Source of the DNA: Thermoanaerobaculia bacterium
GTDB taxonomy: Bacteria > Acidobacteriota > Thermoanaerobaculia > Multivoradales > JAHEKO01
NCBI GenBank assembly: GCA_947259925.1
Contig: CAMYOG010000053.1
Span: forward strand, 124,001 to 188,000
Length of the DNA stretch: 64,000 nucleotides
Direction: 5' to 3'
The notes under the pieces: generated by a model
The model's input: only the letters and a program-made list of their open reading frames with translations
Database searches by the model: none
Told to the model about the DNA's origin: nothing
Position numbers and translations under genes: made by a program
Shown here: in pieces, positions 38,761 to 45,565 of the stretch
Layout: the number at the start of each line of letters is the position of its first letter
Position numbering within the stretch: position 1 is the stretch's first letter

Positions 38761-38994
38761 ATGCCTGAGATCACGATTGAATACTGCGTTGTTTGAAACT
38801 ACGAGCCCCGCGCCGCCGGTCTGGCGGACGAGCTCGAAGCCCGGTTCGGTGTCACCCCGCGGCTGATCAAGGGCCGCGACGGCGTCTTCGAAGTCAAGGT
38901 CGACGCCCAACTCATCTATTCGAAGCACGCCACCGGACGGTTTCCGGAAGCTGGCGAAGTCGAGGCCGCGGCCGAGCCGCTGCTCGCCTCCTGA
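38761..38994 (+). CDS. SelW-like Rdx-family selenoprotein (in-frame UGA = Sec12)
   Basis: 77-residue protein read from ATG 38761 to TGA 38992-38994, with one internal TGA at 38794-38796. Upstream of it the sequence is MPEITIEYCVV, then TGA, then NYEPRAAGLADELEARFG. With TGA as selenocysteine the motif becomes C-V-V-U-N-Y-x-P-R-A, which is the CxxU (or CxxC) redox motif of the SelW/SelH Rdx family; the later GVFEVKVDAQLIYSKHATGRFPE also matches that family. A SECIS-like hairpin follows the TGA and there is a GAGG ribosome site. The family is a thioredoxin-fold redox protein; substrate unknown. A premature-stop pseudogene is the alternative, but the conserved context argues against it. selA/B/C/D are not in the window. 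Confidence 0.88.
38802..38836 (+). promoter_or_regulatory. Bacterial SECIS-like hairpin
   Basis: Upper stem CCGCC (38813-38817) pairs with GGCGG (38823-38827) around the loop GGTCT (38818-38822). A lower stem CGAGC (38802-38806) pairs with GCTCG (38832-38836). The apical loop begins 22 nt after the UGA, inside the 16-37 nt range for bacterial SECIS elements, and has the conserved G in its first two positions. It would recruit SelB. Confidence 0.8.
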
Positions 38995-39007
38995 AGCGTC
39001 TTCCGGC

Positions 39008-40195
39008 TCAGGAAGATTCGACTTCCAGCTGCACGACCGTCTCCATATGGCCGGTCTGCGGGAAGAGATCGAACAGGGCGACATCGGCCATCCGATAGCG
39101 GGTGAGCAGCGTCTGGAGGTCACGGGCCAGCGCCGCCGGATGGCACGAGACGTAGGTGAGTCGGCGCGGCAGGCGGTCCAGCAGGGTCCGGCGGACGGTA
39201 GGCGTGAGGCCCGGACGCGGTGGATCGACCACCACGCGATCGACGCCCTCGGCGAGCTCGCCGACTCGCGAATCGACCGACCCGCCGACGACGTCCAGGT
39301 TTCGCGCGTGGTTCCGTCGCGCGTTGATCCGAGCGTAGCGGGCGGCCACGGTGTCACCCTCGACCGCCTGCACTCTCTGGTAGCGCTCGGCCAGCGGGAT
39401 CGCGAAGAAACCGACTCCGGCATAGAGGTCCCACGCCACCGACCCGGTCGCGCCTCCCACCACCGTCTCGACCAGGCGCTCCAGTAGGCCGACGTGCCCC
39501 TGAAAGAAGCAGCGGGCGTCGAAGGCGTAGGTGAAGTCACCGACCCGGCGGGTCACCTCGCCGTGCCCGAGGCTGTCGACGACCGGTGACGTTGTCACCG
39601 CGCCGTGGTCGCCGAGGGCGAGATCGAGCCGCTCCGGAGCACCTTCCGCGGGCAGCTGGTCAGCCAGTGCCAGCACCGCGGCTTCGAGCTCCGGCATCAG
39701 GACCCGGCAACTCTCGATCGCTACCAGCCGCCAGCTGCGGGGAGCGCGATAGCCGACCGCGTAGCCGTCCTCGTATGCTTCGATCCGGACCCGGGTGCGC
39801 AACCGATAACCGAACGGCTCGGCGGCATGCACCGCGACCTCCTCGGGTAGCTCGACGCCACCGAGTCGCCGCATCGTCTCCCGCACGGCGGCGACCTTGA
39901 GCTCGAGCTGGAGGTCGTCTTCGATGTGCTGTAGGTCGCAGCCCCCACAGCGGTCAAAGTGTGGGCAGGGCGGCTCGCGGCGGCCGGGACCGGACTCCAA
40001 CACCTCCAGGACCTCGGCGCGCAGGTAGTGGCGGCGACGGTCACACACACGCGCCCGTACCCGGTCGCCCGGCACCGAGCGCGCGACGAACACCGGCAGG
40101 CCGAAATGCCGGGCGAGGCCGTCGCCACCGGCGACCAGCTTCTCCACCCGCAGCTCGAGCTCGGTGCCCAGGGTCGGCTCCCGGGTAGAGCTCAT
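39008..40195 (-). CDS. RlmD/RumA-type RNA (uracil-C5) methyltransferase
   Basis: 395 residues: TRAM domain (LELRVEKLVAGGDGLARHFGLPVFV), Fe-S cysteines in CPHFDRCGGCDLQH plus a later Cys (ESCRV), SAM motif DLYAGVGFFAIPLAERY, and the catalytic LTYVSCHPAALARDL. The family methylates U1939 or U747 of 23S rRNA or U54 of tRNA; I cannot tell which here. Its stop is convergent with the selenoprotein gene (14 bp apart). Confidence 0.9.
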   Translation of the reverse strand: MSSTREPTLGTELELRVEKLVAGGDGLARHFGLPVFVARSVPGDRVRARVCDRRRHYLRAEVLEVLESGPGRREPPCPHFDRCGGCDLQHIEDDLQLELKVAAVRETMRRLGGVELPEEVAVHAAEPFGYRLRTRVRIEAYEDGYAVGYRAPRSWRLVAIESCRVLMPELEAAVLALADQLPAEGAPERLDLALGDHGAVTTSPVVDSLGHGEVTRRVGDFTYAFDARCFFQGHVGLLERLVETVVGGATGSVAWDLYAGVGFFAIPLAERYQRVQAVEGDTVAARYARINARRNHARNLDVVGGSVDSRVGELAEGVDRVVVDPPRPGLTPTVRRTLLDRLPRRLTYVSCHPAALARDLQTLLTRYRMADVALFDLFPQTGHMETVVQLEVESS

Positions 40196-41031
40196 TGCTG
40201 CTCTCCCCAGATATGGACCCGGGCGGCGATCGCCGGCAGCTGTCGCTCGACCGCCGCGCGCAGCTCCTCGAAGCGGTGTCGCCGGCTCAGGTGATGCAGC
40301 ACGATCGCCTCGTTCCGGAAGCGCTCCTGGATCGCGGCCAGGTCTTCGACATGCGTGTGGCCGAACTCGCGGCCCCGTTGGCGCAGTGCGGGCTCGACGT
40401 AGGTAGCCTCCAGCAACAGGACCTTGCCTTCGAAGAGGCGGGGATCGTGCTCGAACACCGCCGGTCCGGTGTCGCCACAGTAGCTCAGGAAGAGCTCCTC
40501 CGTGTGGGCGCTGACGTCGACTCCCTGGCTGCGCAGGCGCGCGATCTCGGAAGGCTCCAGCCCCTGGAGCTCGGGTGCCAGATGACTGCGGCGACGCCAG
40601 AGGTGGTAGCCGAGGCTCGCTACCGGGTGCTCGGTCGCGAACGCTTCGACCTCGAACCCCTTCCCCACCGCGACGCGCGCCCCGGGGGTGAGTGGCCGTA
40701 GCTCGTAGTCGTACTCGCGCTCCTCGAGGGCGAAGGCACTGGCGACGAACCGCTCGAAGGCCGCCGCCACCGGCTCCGGGCAGAAGACCCTGGTGGTCGA
40801 ATCGGTTCCCTGCATCGCCCGGTGCGAGAGCAGAAACGGGAGGCCGAGCGCATGATCGAGGTGACCGTGCGTGAGGAAGAGGTCCCTGACGCCGGTCAGC
40901 TTGAGCGGCCCCCGCCCGACATCGAAGGCGACGCCCGGCGGATTGACCCGGAACCAGGTCTGGTCACCCGCCCGCGAGCAGCCTTCGACGACCAGGTCTG
41001 CCAACCGGAAGGTGTTCAGGCCCGCCTCCAA
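40192..41031 (-). CDS. Ribonuclease Z-like beta-lactamase-fold hydrolase
   Basis: 279 residues from TTG 41031. Metallo-beta-lactamase motifs: THGHLDHALGLPFL, EHPVASLGYHL, YCGDTGPAVFEHDPRLF, EATYVEP and VLHHLSRRH. This is the tRNA 3' processing RNase Z / ElaC layout without the usual exosite length, so a related phosphodiesterase is possible. Overlaps the RNA methylase gene by 4 bp. A hairpin-forming inverted repeat lies immediately before its start. Confidence 0.82.
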   Translation of the reverse strand: MEAGLNTFRLADLVVEGCSRAGDQTWFRVNPPGVAFDVGRGPLKLTGVRDLFLTHGHLDHALGLPFLLSHRAMQGTDSTTRVFCPEPVAAAFERFVASAFALEEREYDYELRPLTPGARVAVGKGFEVEAFATEHPVASLGYHLWRRRSHLAPELQGLEPSEIARLRSQGVDVSAHTEELFLSYCGDTGPAVFEHDPRLFEGKVLLLEATYVEPALRQRGREFGHTHVEDLAAIQERFRNEAIVLHHLSRRHRFEELRAAVERQLPAIAARVHIWGEQQ

Positions 41032-41033
41032 TA

Positions 41034-41100
41034 CGGTGACACGATACTCATTGCCGCCCCCGTGACCTGCATCGGCGCGGAACTGAGTAACGTGTCACCG
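41034..41100. repeat. 17-bp inverted repeat between two minus-strand genes
   Basis: Arms 41034-41050 (CGGTGACACGATACTCA) and 41084-41100 pair at 16 of 17 positions around a 33-nt GC-rich loop. It lies after the stop of the type II GAPDH-like gene and 2 bp before the RNase-Z-like TTG start. It could be a terminator/attenuator or a palindromic operator; no T-run follows. Confidence 0.7.
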
Positions 41101-41112
41101 CATTCCGCGGGT

Positions 41113-42171
41113 CTAGATTTCCGTGTAGAGCCAGCGGCGAATCGGGCTGAGCCTCTCCTTCACCGCCGCCCAGTCCGGATCGATCATCCAGAGCGCCCCG
41201 GCCACCGACGAGAGCAGCGAGTTGCCGTCCTGTGGGGTGAAGCAGAACCCGAAGAGCTCTCGGTCGCGAACCTGCAGGGTCGGCACCACGACGACCGTCT
41301 GCGACAGGATCCGGCCGTAGTAGCCATGATCGCGGCCGAAGCTGAAGACCACGTTGGCGTGCTTCTTGTCGGTGACCGCCACCCGCGGGTTGGCGCGCAG
41401 ACGCTCGATGACCTCGTCGCGCGTGATGTCGCGATCGAAGCCGATCTGGAACCAGATCGAGTGCATGTACTGAGTGTTCAGCTTGACCGCGCTCGAAAAG
41501 AGATTGAAGTCACGATCGAGAGTGGTGAACAGCGAGTGCGCGTCGCGGGCGTGGTGGGTCCCGAAGCGCGGATCGTCGTGCTTGCCGACCGCGGGCGCCG
41601 GAACGAAGCTGCTCTCCTGGGTAACGTCGTTCGCCCGGCGCATGCAGACGAAGACCCCTTTCTGCAGCGAGTAGTCGTCGCTCTCCTCGTAGCAGAGGGT
41701 CTTGATCAGGGTGGTGATGTTGTGGGTGTTGCACGAGACGATCTGCGCGAAGTTGTCCTCGCCAGCGACCAGCGCCTCGTCGTTGACACCGCGGGCGTAC
41801 GGCTTGCCGAACCCGAACTCGCTCCCCTGGGCCAGAAAGCCACGCGGTCCCGAGAGCGCTGCGTAGCGCTCTTTGTGTTGATTGCCGGCGGGGGTGCAGT
41901 CGATGACCACCGTGGCTCGCTCCAGCGCCTCGTCGTGCGTGAACGAGACCTCGTGACCGAGTTCCTCGAAGTCCTCGGTGCGATTCGCGTCGGTGGCCAG
42001 GAGCGCGCCACGCGACATCAGGTGCTCGAGGCGCGGCCTGTCCGAGGCGAGGGGCGTCCGCTTGTGGAAGGTGACTTCGTCGATCCCCATGCGGTCGCGG
42101 AAGTCGGTGAACAGCCCGATCAGAGGCTCCCCGATCGTACCGGTACCTACGATGTGAACGATGGTCTTCAT
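41113..42171 (-). CDS. Type II (archaeal-like) glyceraldehyde-3-phosphate dehydrogenase family protein
   Basis: 352 residues. N-terminal nucleotide fold VHIVGTGTIGEPLIGL, VVIDCTPAGNQHKERY, QGSEFG and active-site Cys147 in VSCNTHNITTL, followed by VFVCMRRANDVTQ, DAHSLF and TQYMHSIWFQ. This is the arrangement of the archaeal type II GAPDH (SCNT motif), quite unlike bacterial GapA. The usual GapA is not in the window. Substrate could be GAP or a related aldehyde. ATG 42171 with a weak ribosome site. Confidence 0.82.
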   Translation of the reverse strand: MKTIVHIVGTGTIGEPLIGLFTDFRDRMGIDEVTFHKRTPLASDRPRLEHLMSRGALLATDANRTEDFEELGHEVSFTHDEALERATVVIDCTPAGNQHKERYAALSGPRGFLAQGSEFGFGKPYARGVNDEALVAGEDNFAQIVSCNTHNITTLIKTLCYEESDDYSLQKGVFVCMRRANDVTQESSFVPAPAVGKHDDPRFGTHHARDAHSLFTTLDRDFNLFSSAVKLNTQYMHSIWFQIGFDRDITRDEVIERLRANPRVAVTDKKHANVVFSFGRDHGYYGRILSQTVVVVPTLQVRDRELFGFCFTPQDGNSLLSSVAGALWMIDPDWAAVKERLSPIRRWLYTEI

Positions 42172-42262
42172 GGTCCCCTCGAGTCCGAATGACGGGGTGC
42201 GCAGCCTTGGCGACCCCTGAAATTGAGGGCGTCAGACTAGCACACGACCGTCGGCCCCGACC

Positions 42263-42526
42263 CTATCCTTCCGGGTCGCTCAGGTCCTCGCCGTGGCGTC
42301 CTCCGCCCCGCCATCCCGGATCGCGCCGCGCGAACTCGTCGAGCTCCCGAGGCACCTCAACGAGGGTCCTGGTGACGGCCGGATCGCAGATGTCGTTCTC
42401 ACACTCGTAGGTGTAGACGTTCCACTCGTGCCGCTGAGCGAACCCCGTCAGCGTCTGATAAGTCTCACAGTTGCCGCACTTGATCGAGATGTTTCGGATG
42501 TTGATCGAGCTCGCCCCGGTTTCCAT
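42263..42526 (-). CDS. Small protein with CxxC and CxxxxC motifs
   Basis: 87 residues from ATG 42526; the same frame is open to 42682, but upstream residues look like shadow of the divergent gene. Motifs KCGNCETYQTL (Cys-x2-Cys) and YECENDICDP (Cys-x4-Cys) suggest a small zinc or redox domain. The C-terminus is Arg/Gly rich. No family recognised. Divergent from the VWFA gene. Confidence 0.65.
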   Translation of the reverse strand: METGASSINIRNISIKCGNCETYQTLTGFAQRHEWNVYTYECENDICDPAVTRTLVEVPRELDEFARRDPGWRGGGRHGEDLSDPEG

Positions 42527-42557
42527 GACGGGAGGATACTGAAAACCGCCGCTACGG

Positions 42558-42563
42558 TATAAC
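42558..42563 (+). promoter_or_regulatory. TATAAC -10 box before the VWFA protein gene
   Basis: TATAAC followed 13 nt later by the GTG start at 42577, so the leader would be only about 7 nt. Confidence 0.45.
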
Positions 42564-42576
42564 CTAGCCCCGGACC

Positions 42577-43542
42577 GTGCCACCTCGCAGTTCAACGGGT
42601 TCCAGCCTGCGGCTATCGATCCTCCTTCTGTCCCTGCTGTTGTCGGACCCGTTGGGCGCCCAGGCTGCCCAGGAACCGGCACCGCCTCCCGACTCCGCGT
42701 TCTCCGACAGCGTCTCCGTGGAGCAGGTGTTGGTGCCGGTTGTGGTCCGTCAGGGCAGCCGCTTCGTCAAGGACCTGGAGATCGAGGACTTCCGACTCCT
42801 CGTCGACGACCAGCCGACGGCGATCTCGAGCTTCGAGCGGAGCAGTGGCGCTCCGGTTCACACCCTGGTGCTCCAGGATCTCTCGGGCAGCATGGGCGGC
42901 CACCCCAAGCTCGAGCTGAGCCGCGAGATCCTGAGCTGGCTGTTGGCGACCGGCAAGCCGGGCGATCTCTACTCGCTGGCGTCGTTCGCCGCCTCCGGGG
43001 TCGAGGTGGAGCCCGAGTCGACCTCGGACCCCGCGGTCATCGGCGGCTGGATGGGAGCGTGGAAGGCGTTCGGTCGCACCGCCATCCACGACGCGATCGC
43101 GCGTATCCCCGAGCTGATCTCGGCCGACTCGGCCTGGAGGGGAGCGGTTCTGCTGATCACCGACGGCATCGACAACGCGAGCGACATCGACCCCCGCGAG
43201 GCACGCCGCCTGGCTCGGTTGGCTGAGGTGCCGGTCCACGTCGTCGCCCTGGTCGGCAGACCGCCGCGCCAGGATCCCGAGGTGAGCTGGAGCTCCGACC
43301 CGCTCCGGCTTCTCGCCTGGGTGACCGGTGGACGGTTTCATTCGATCGAGGATCCTGCTAACGTCAAGAGCGCTTCCGAGGCGTTCATGCAGGAGTTGCG
43401 CTCTCAGTACATCCTCGGATTCCCGACCAGCGGTAAGGGGCGAATCAGCCCCAGAACAATTCGTGTCGAGGTGCGTGGCAAGCGGCGGAAAGTGAGTTTC
43501 CGTCGGGAATATTACGGGACCTTGCCGGGACCCCCGGAGTAG
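42577..43542 (+). CDS. Exported VWFA-domain protein
   Basis: 321 residues from GTG 42577. Signal peptide about 1-30 (SILLLSLLLSDPLGAQA). VWFA domain with MIDAS start HTLVLQDLSGSMGG (DxSxS), Thr in RTAIHDAIARI and VLLITDGIDNASD (Asp). It has the N-terminal VPVVVRQGSRFVKDLEIEDFRLLVDD module typical of Acidobacteria VWFA-related proteins. Metal-dependent protein binding in the periplasm or on the surface is likely. Confidence 0.88.
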   Translation: MPPRSSTGSSLRLSILLLSLLLSDPLGAQAAQEPAPPPDSAFSDSVSVEQVLVPVVVRQGSRFVKDLEIEDFRLLVDDQPTAISSFERSSGAPVHTLVLQDLSGSMGGHPKLELSREILSWLLATGKPGDLYSLASFAASGVEVEPESTSDPAVIGGWMGAWKAFGRTAIHDAIARIPELISADSAWRGAVLLITDGIDNASDIDPREARRLARLAEVPVHVVALVGRPPRQDPEVSWSSDPLRLLAWVTGGRFHSIEDPANVKSASEAFMQELRSQYILGFPTSGKGRISPRTIRVEVRGKRRKVSFRREYYGTLPGPPE

Positions 43543-43587
43543 CGTCCGCCACCTATCTGATCTTGTGAACAGCGGAGAGAGGAACCG

Positions 43588-44226
43588 ATGAAGCAGCAGA
43601 CCACTCTTGTGACGGCCGTGGTGGCCACTCTCGTTTTCGCGCCTGGCTGCGCGACCAAGAAGTACACGCGCACTCAGGTCTCGGACTCCGAAGCGCGCCT
43701 CGCCGAGCGCCTCGACGGGGTCGACTCGACCATCGAGGAGAACCAGGACCTGATTCTGGAGCAGAGCCGGCGCCTCGGCGAGCAGGAGGCGCAGCTGGGC
43801 GAGGTCTCGAAGACCGCCCAGGACGCCCTGGAGCGGGCGATCGCCGCCGGTAAGCTGGCCGAGGGCAAGCTGATCTACGAGCGCGTCCTGAGTGACGACG
43901 AGGTCCAGTTCCCGGTCAACGGCGCGACCCTCAACGACGCCGCGAAGGCCGCTCTCGACGAGTTCGCCGCGGAGCTGGCGGCCCGCAACGAGGGTGTCTT
44001 CATCGAGATCCAGGGTCACACCGACTCAACCGGCAACGAGGACCACAACATGCGGCTCGGCCAGCGCCGAGCGGAGGCGGTGCGCCTCCACCTGAACCGT
44101 GCGCACGGCTTCCCGCTGCACCGGACGTCGGTCATCTCGTACGGGGAGTCGGAGCCGATCGCCGACAACAGCACGCGCGAGGGACGCTCGCGCAACCGGC
44201 GCGTCTCGCTGGTGGTGCTGCAGTAG
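43588..44226 (+). CDS. OmpA/Pal-family peptidoglycan-binding lipoprotein
   Basis: 212 residues. Lipoprotein signal with lipobox FAPGC (Cys21). A helical, heptad-like region (about 30-85, SEARLAERLDGVDSTIEENQDL...), then the OmpA C-terminal domain with EIQGHTDSTGNEDHN, LGQRRAEAVRLHL and GESEPIADNSTREGRSRNRRVSL. Anchors the outer membrane to the cell wall. Confidence 0.92.
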   Translation: MKQQTTLVTAVVATLVFAPGCATKKYTRTQVSDSEARLAERLDGVDSTIEENQDLILEQSRRLGEQEAQLGEVSKTAQDALERAIAAGKLAEGKLIYERVLSDDEVQFPVNGATLNDAAKAALDEFAAELAARNEGVFIEIQGHTDSTGNEDHNMRLGQRRAEAVRLHLNRAHGFPLHRTSVISYGESEPIADNSTREGRSRNRRVSLVVLQ

Positions 44227-44232
44227 CCGCGG

Positions 44233-44733
44233 CTAGCCGACCGTCTGCTCCAGCACCCGTCGCAGGGCCTCGCCGCTCGACAGGCCGGGCTGGCGGTAGG
44301 CGACCCTACCCGCCTGGTCGACGATGATCACCGTCGGCAGGGCGTAGATCCCGATCCGGGCGCTCAACTCGTCGTTCGGGTCGAGGAGCACCTGGTACGG
44401 GAAGGGTGTGCGGTCGACGAACTCGGCCACGATGGTCGCGTCCTCGCCCAGGTTGACCGCCACGAACTCGACGCCGCGCTGCTCGAAGTCGCGATGTAGC
44501 GGCTCGAGGATCCGGGCCTGTGCCACGCACGGCGTGCACCAGGTCGCCCAGAACTCGAGCAGCAGGACCTTGCCGTCGAACTGCGTCGAGCTCACCATGC
44601 CGCCACGCAGCGAGGCGAGCTCGAACTCGGGGCCGAGCTCGACCGACGCCTGCTCGTCGGCCTGCGGTGCCGCACAGCCGCTGACGGCGATCAGGACCAA
44701 CACGATAACGCCCAACGCGCGTCGGTTCGTCAT
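44233..44733 (-). CDS. TlpA-like thioredoxin-fold lipoprotein
   Basis: 166 residues from ATG 44733 (the frame extends 15 codons further upstream, but the lipoprotein signal starts here). Lipobox IAVSGC, then a thioredoxin fold with active site EFWATWCTPCVAQAR (CxxC) and the cis-Pro loop YALPTVIIVD. Likely a periplasmic thiol reductase for cytochrome or protein maturation. Convergent with the OmpA gene. Confidence 0.9.
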   Translation of the reverse strand: MTNRRALGVIVLVLIAVSGCAAPQADEQASVELGPEFELASLRGGMVSSTQFDGKVLLLEFWATWCTPCVAQARILEPLHRDFEQRGVEFVAVNLGEDATIVAEFVDRTPFPYQVLLDPNDELSARIGIYALPTVIIVDQAGRVAYRQPGLSSGEALRRVLEQTVG

Positions 44734-44893
44734 CAACAATCGGCCTCCGCGGGCCGGGGTCGGGCCATGGAGCGCCACCGTACCATCGTGCGGCGAGACG
44801 CGAAACCCGGATCTGGGAAAACGAGAAATGCCCAGCCTGGGGCCCGGGCCGGACCCGAGCCCCAGGGGGCGAGAGGTAACTCTACGAAGGCTA

Positions 44894-45397
44894 CTAGCGG
44901 CGCCGCTTCGCGGTCTTGCGCTTGGTCGCCTTGCGCTTGGTGGCCTTCTTCTTGGCCTTGCGCTTCGGAGCCTTCCGCTTGGCGGTCTTGCGCTTCGCGG
45001 CCTTGCGCTTGGTCGCCTTCTTCTTGGCCTTACGCTTGGTGGCCTTCTTCTTCGTCGCCTTCTTCTTGGCCTTGCGCTTTACGGTCTTGCGCTTGGTCGC
45101 CTTCTTCTTGGCCTTACGCTTGGTGGCCTTCTTCTTCGTCGCCTTCTTCTTGGCCTTGCGCTTGGTCGCCTTGCGCTTGGTGGCCTTCTTCTTCTTGGCG
45201 ACCTTCCTCTTGACGGCACGCTTCTTCTTCGTCGCCTTCCTCTTTGTAGCCTTCTTCTTCTTGGCGACCTTCCTCTTGACGGCGCGCTTCTTCTTCGTCG
45301 CCTTCTTCTTCGTGGCCTTGCGCTTCGGAGCAGCCTTGCGCTTGGTCGCCTTCTTCTTGGTGGCCTTCCGCTTGGTGGCCTTCTTCCGTGCAACCAT
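44894..45397 (-). CDS. Lysine/alanine-rich histone H1-like repeat protein
   Basis: 167 residues from ATG 45397 (GGGAGG ribosome site); longer in-frame starts are unlikely. Almost the whole chain is KKATKRKA-type repeats with very few other residues, no folded domain, estimated pI above 12. Histone H1-like proteins of this kind bind DNA. The gene has long exact internal repeats (78 bp at 45002-45079 and 45086-45163; about 34 bp at 45184 and 45250). Repeat number may vary between strains. Confidence 0.85.
   Translation of the reverse strand: MVARKKATKRKATKKKATKRKAAPKRKATKKKATKKKRAVKRKVAKKKKATKRKATKKKRAVKRKVAKKKKATKRKATKRKAKKKATKKKATKRKAKKKATKRKTVKRKAKKKATKKKATKRKAKKKATKRKAAKRKTAKRKAPKRKAKKKATKRKATKRKTAKRRR
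45002..45163. repeat. Exact 78-bp direct repeat inside the histone-like gene
   Basis: Bases 45002-45079 and 45086-45163 are identical and 84 bp apart (28 codons), so unequal crossing over would change the protein by 28 residues. Confidence 0.8.
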
Positions 45398-45565
45398 ACC
45401 TAGTGCCTCCCGCCCCAAACTAGGGGCATTCTGGACCCTCAGGTCCGAGTCCACGCGACTGGACGACATTGTCCACCGCAGTTATGGGCCCCGAGGACCC
45501 GCCGAACAGATGACTAAGCGGGTCGTCGACCCGCGCGATCACAATCCTGTATCTCACCCTGAGCA

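Noticed and set aside
38761-38796. Treating the internal TGA as a frameshift or dead gene
   Set aside because: Reading frame and family pattern continue unbroken on both sides of the TGA, and a SECIS-like hairpin follows.
45001-45400. Membrane-like ORF opposite the histone-like gene
   Set aside because: Antisense of lysine codons reads as Phe/Leu; the minus-strand frame has a start and ribosome site.
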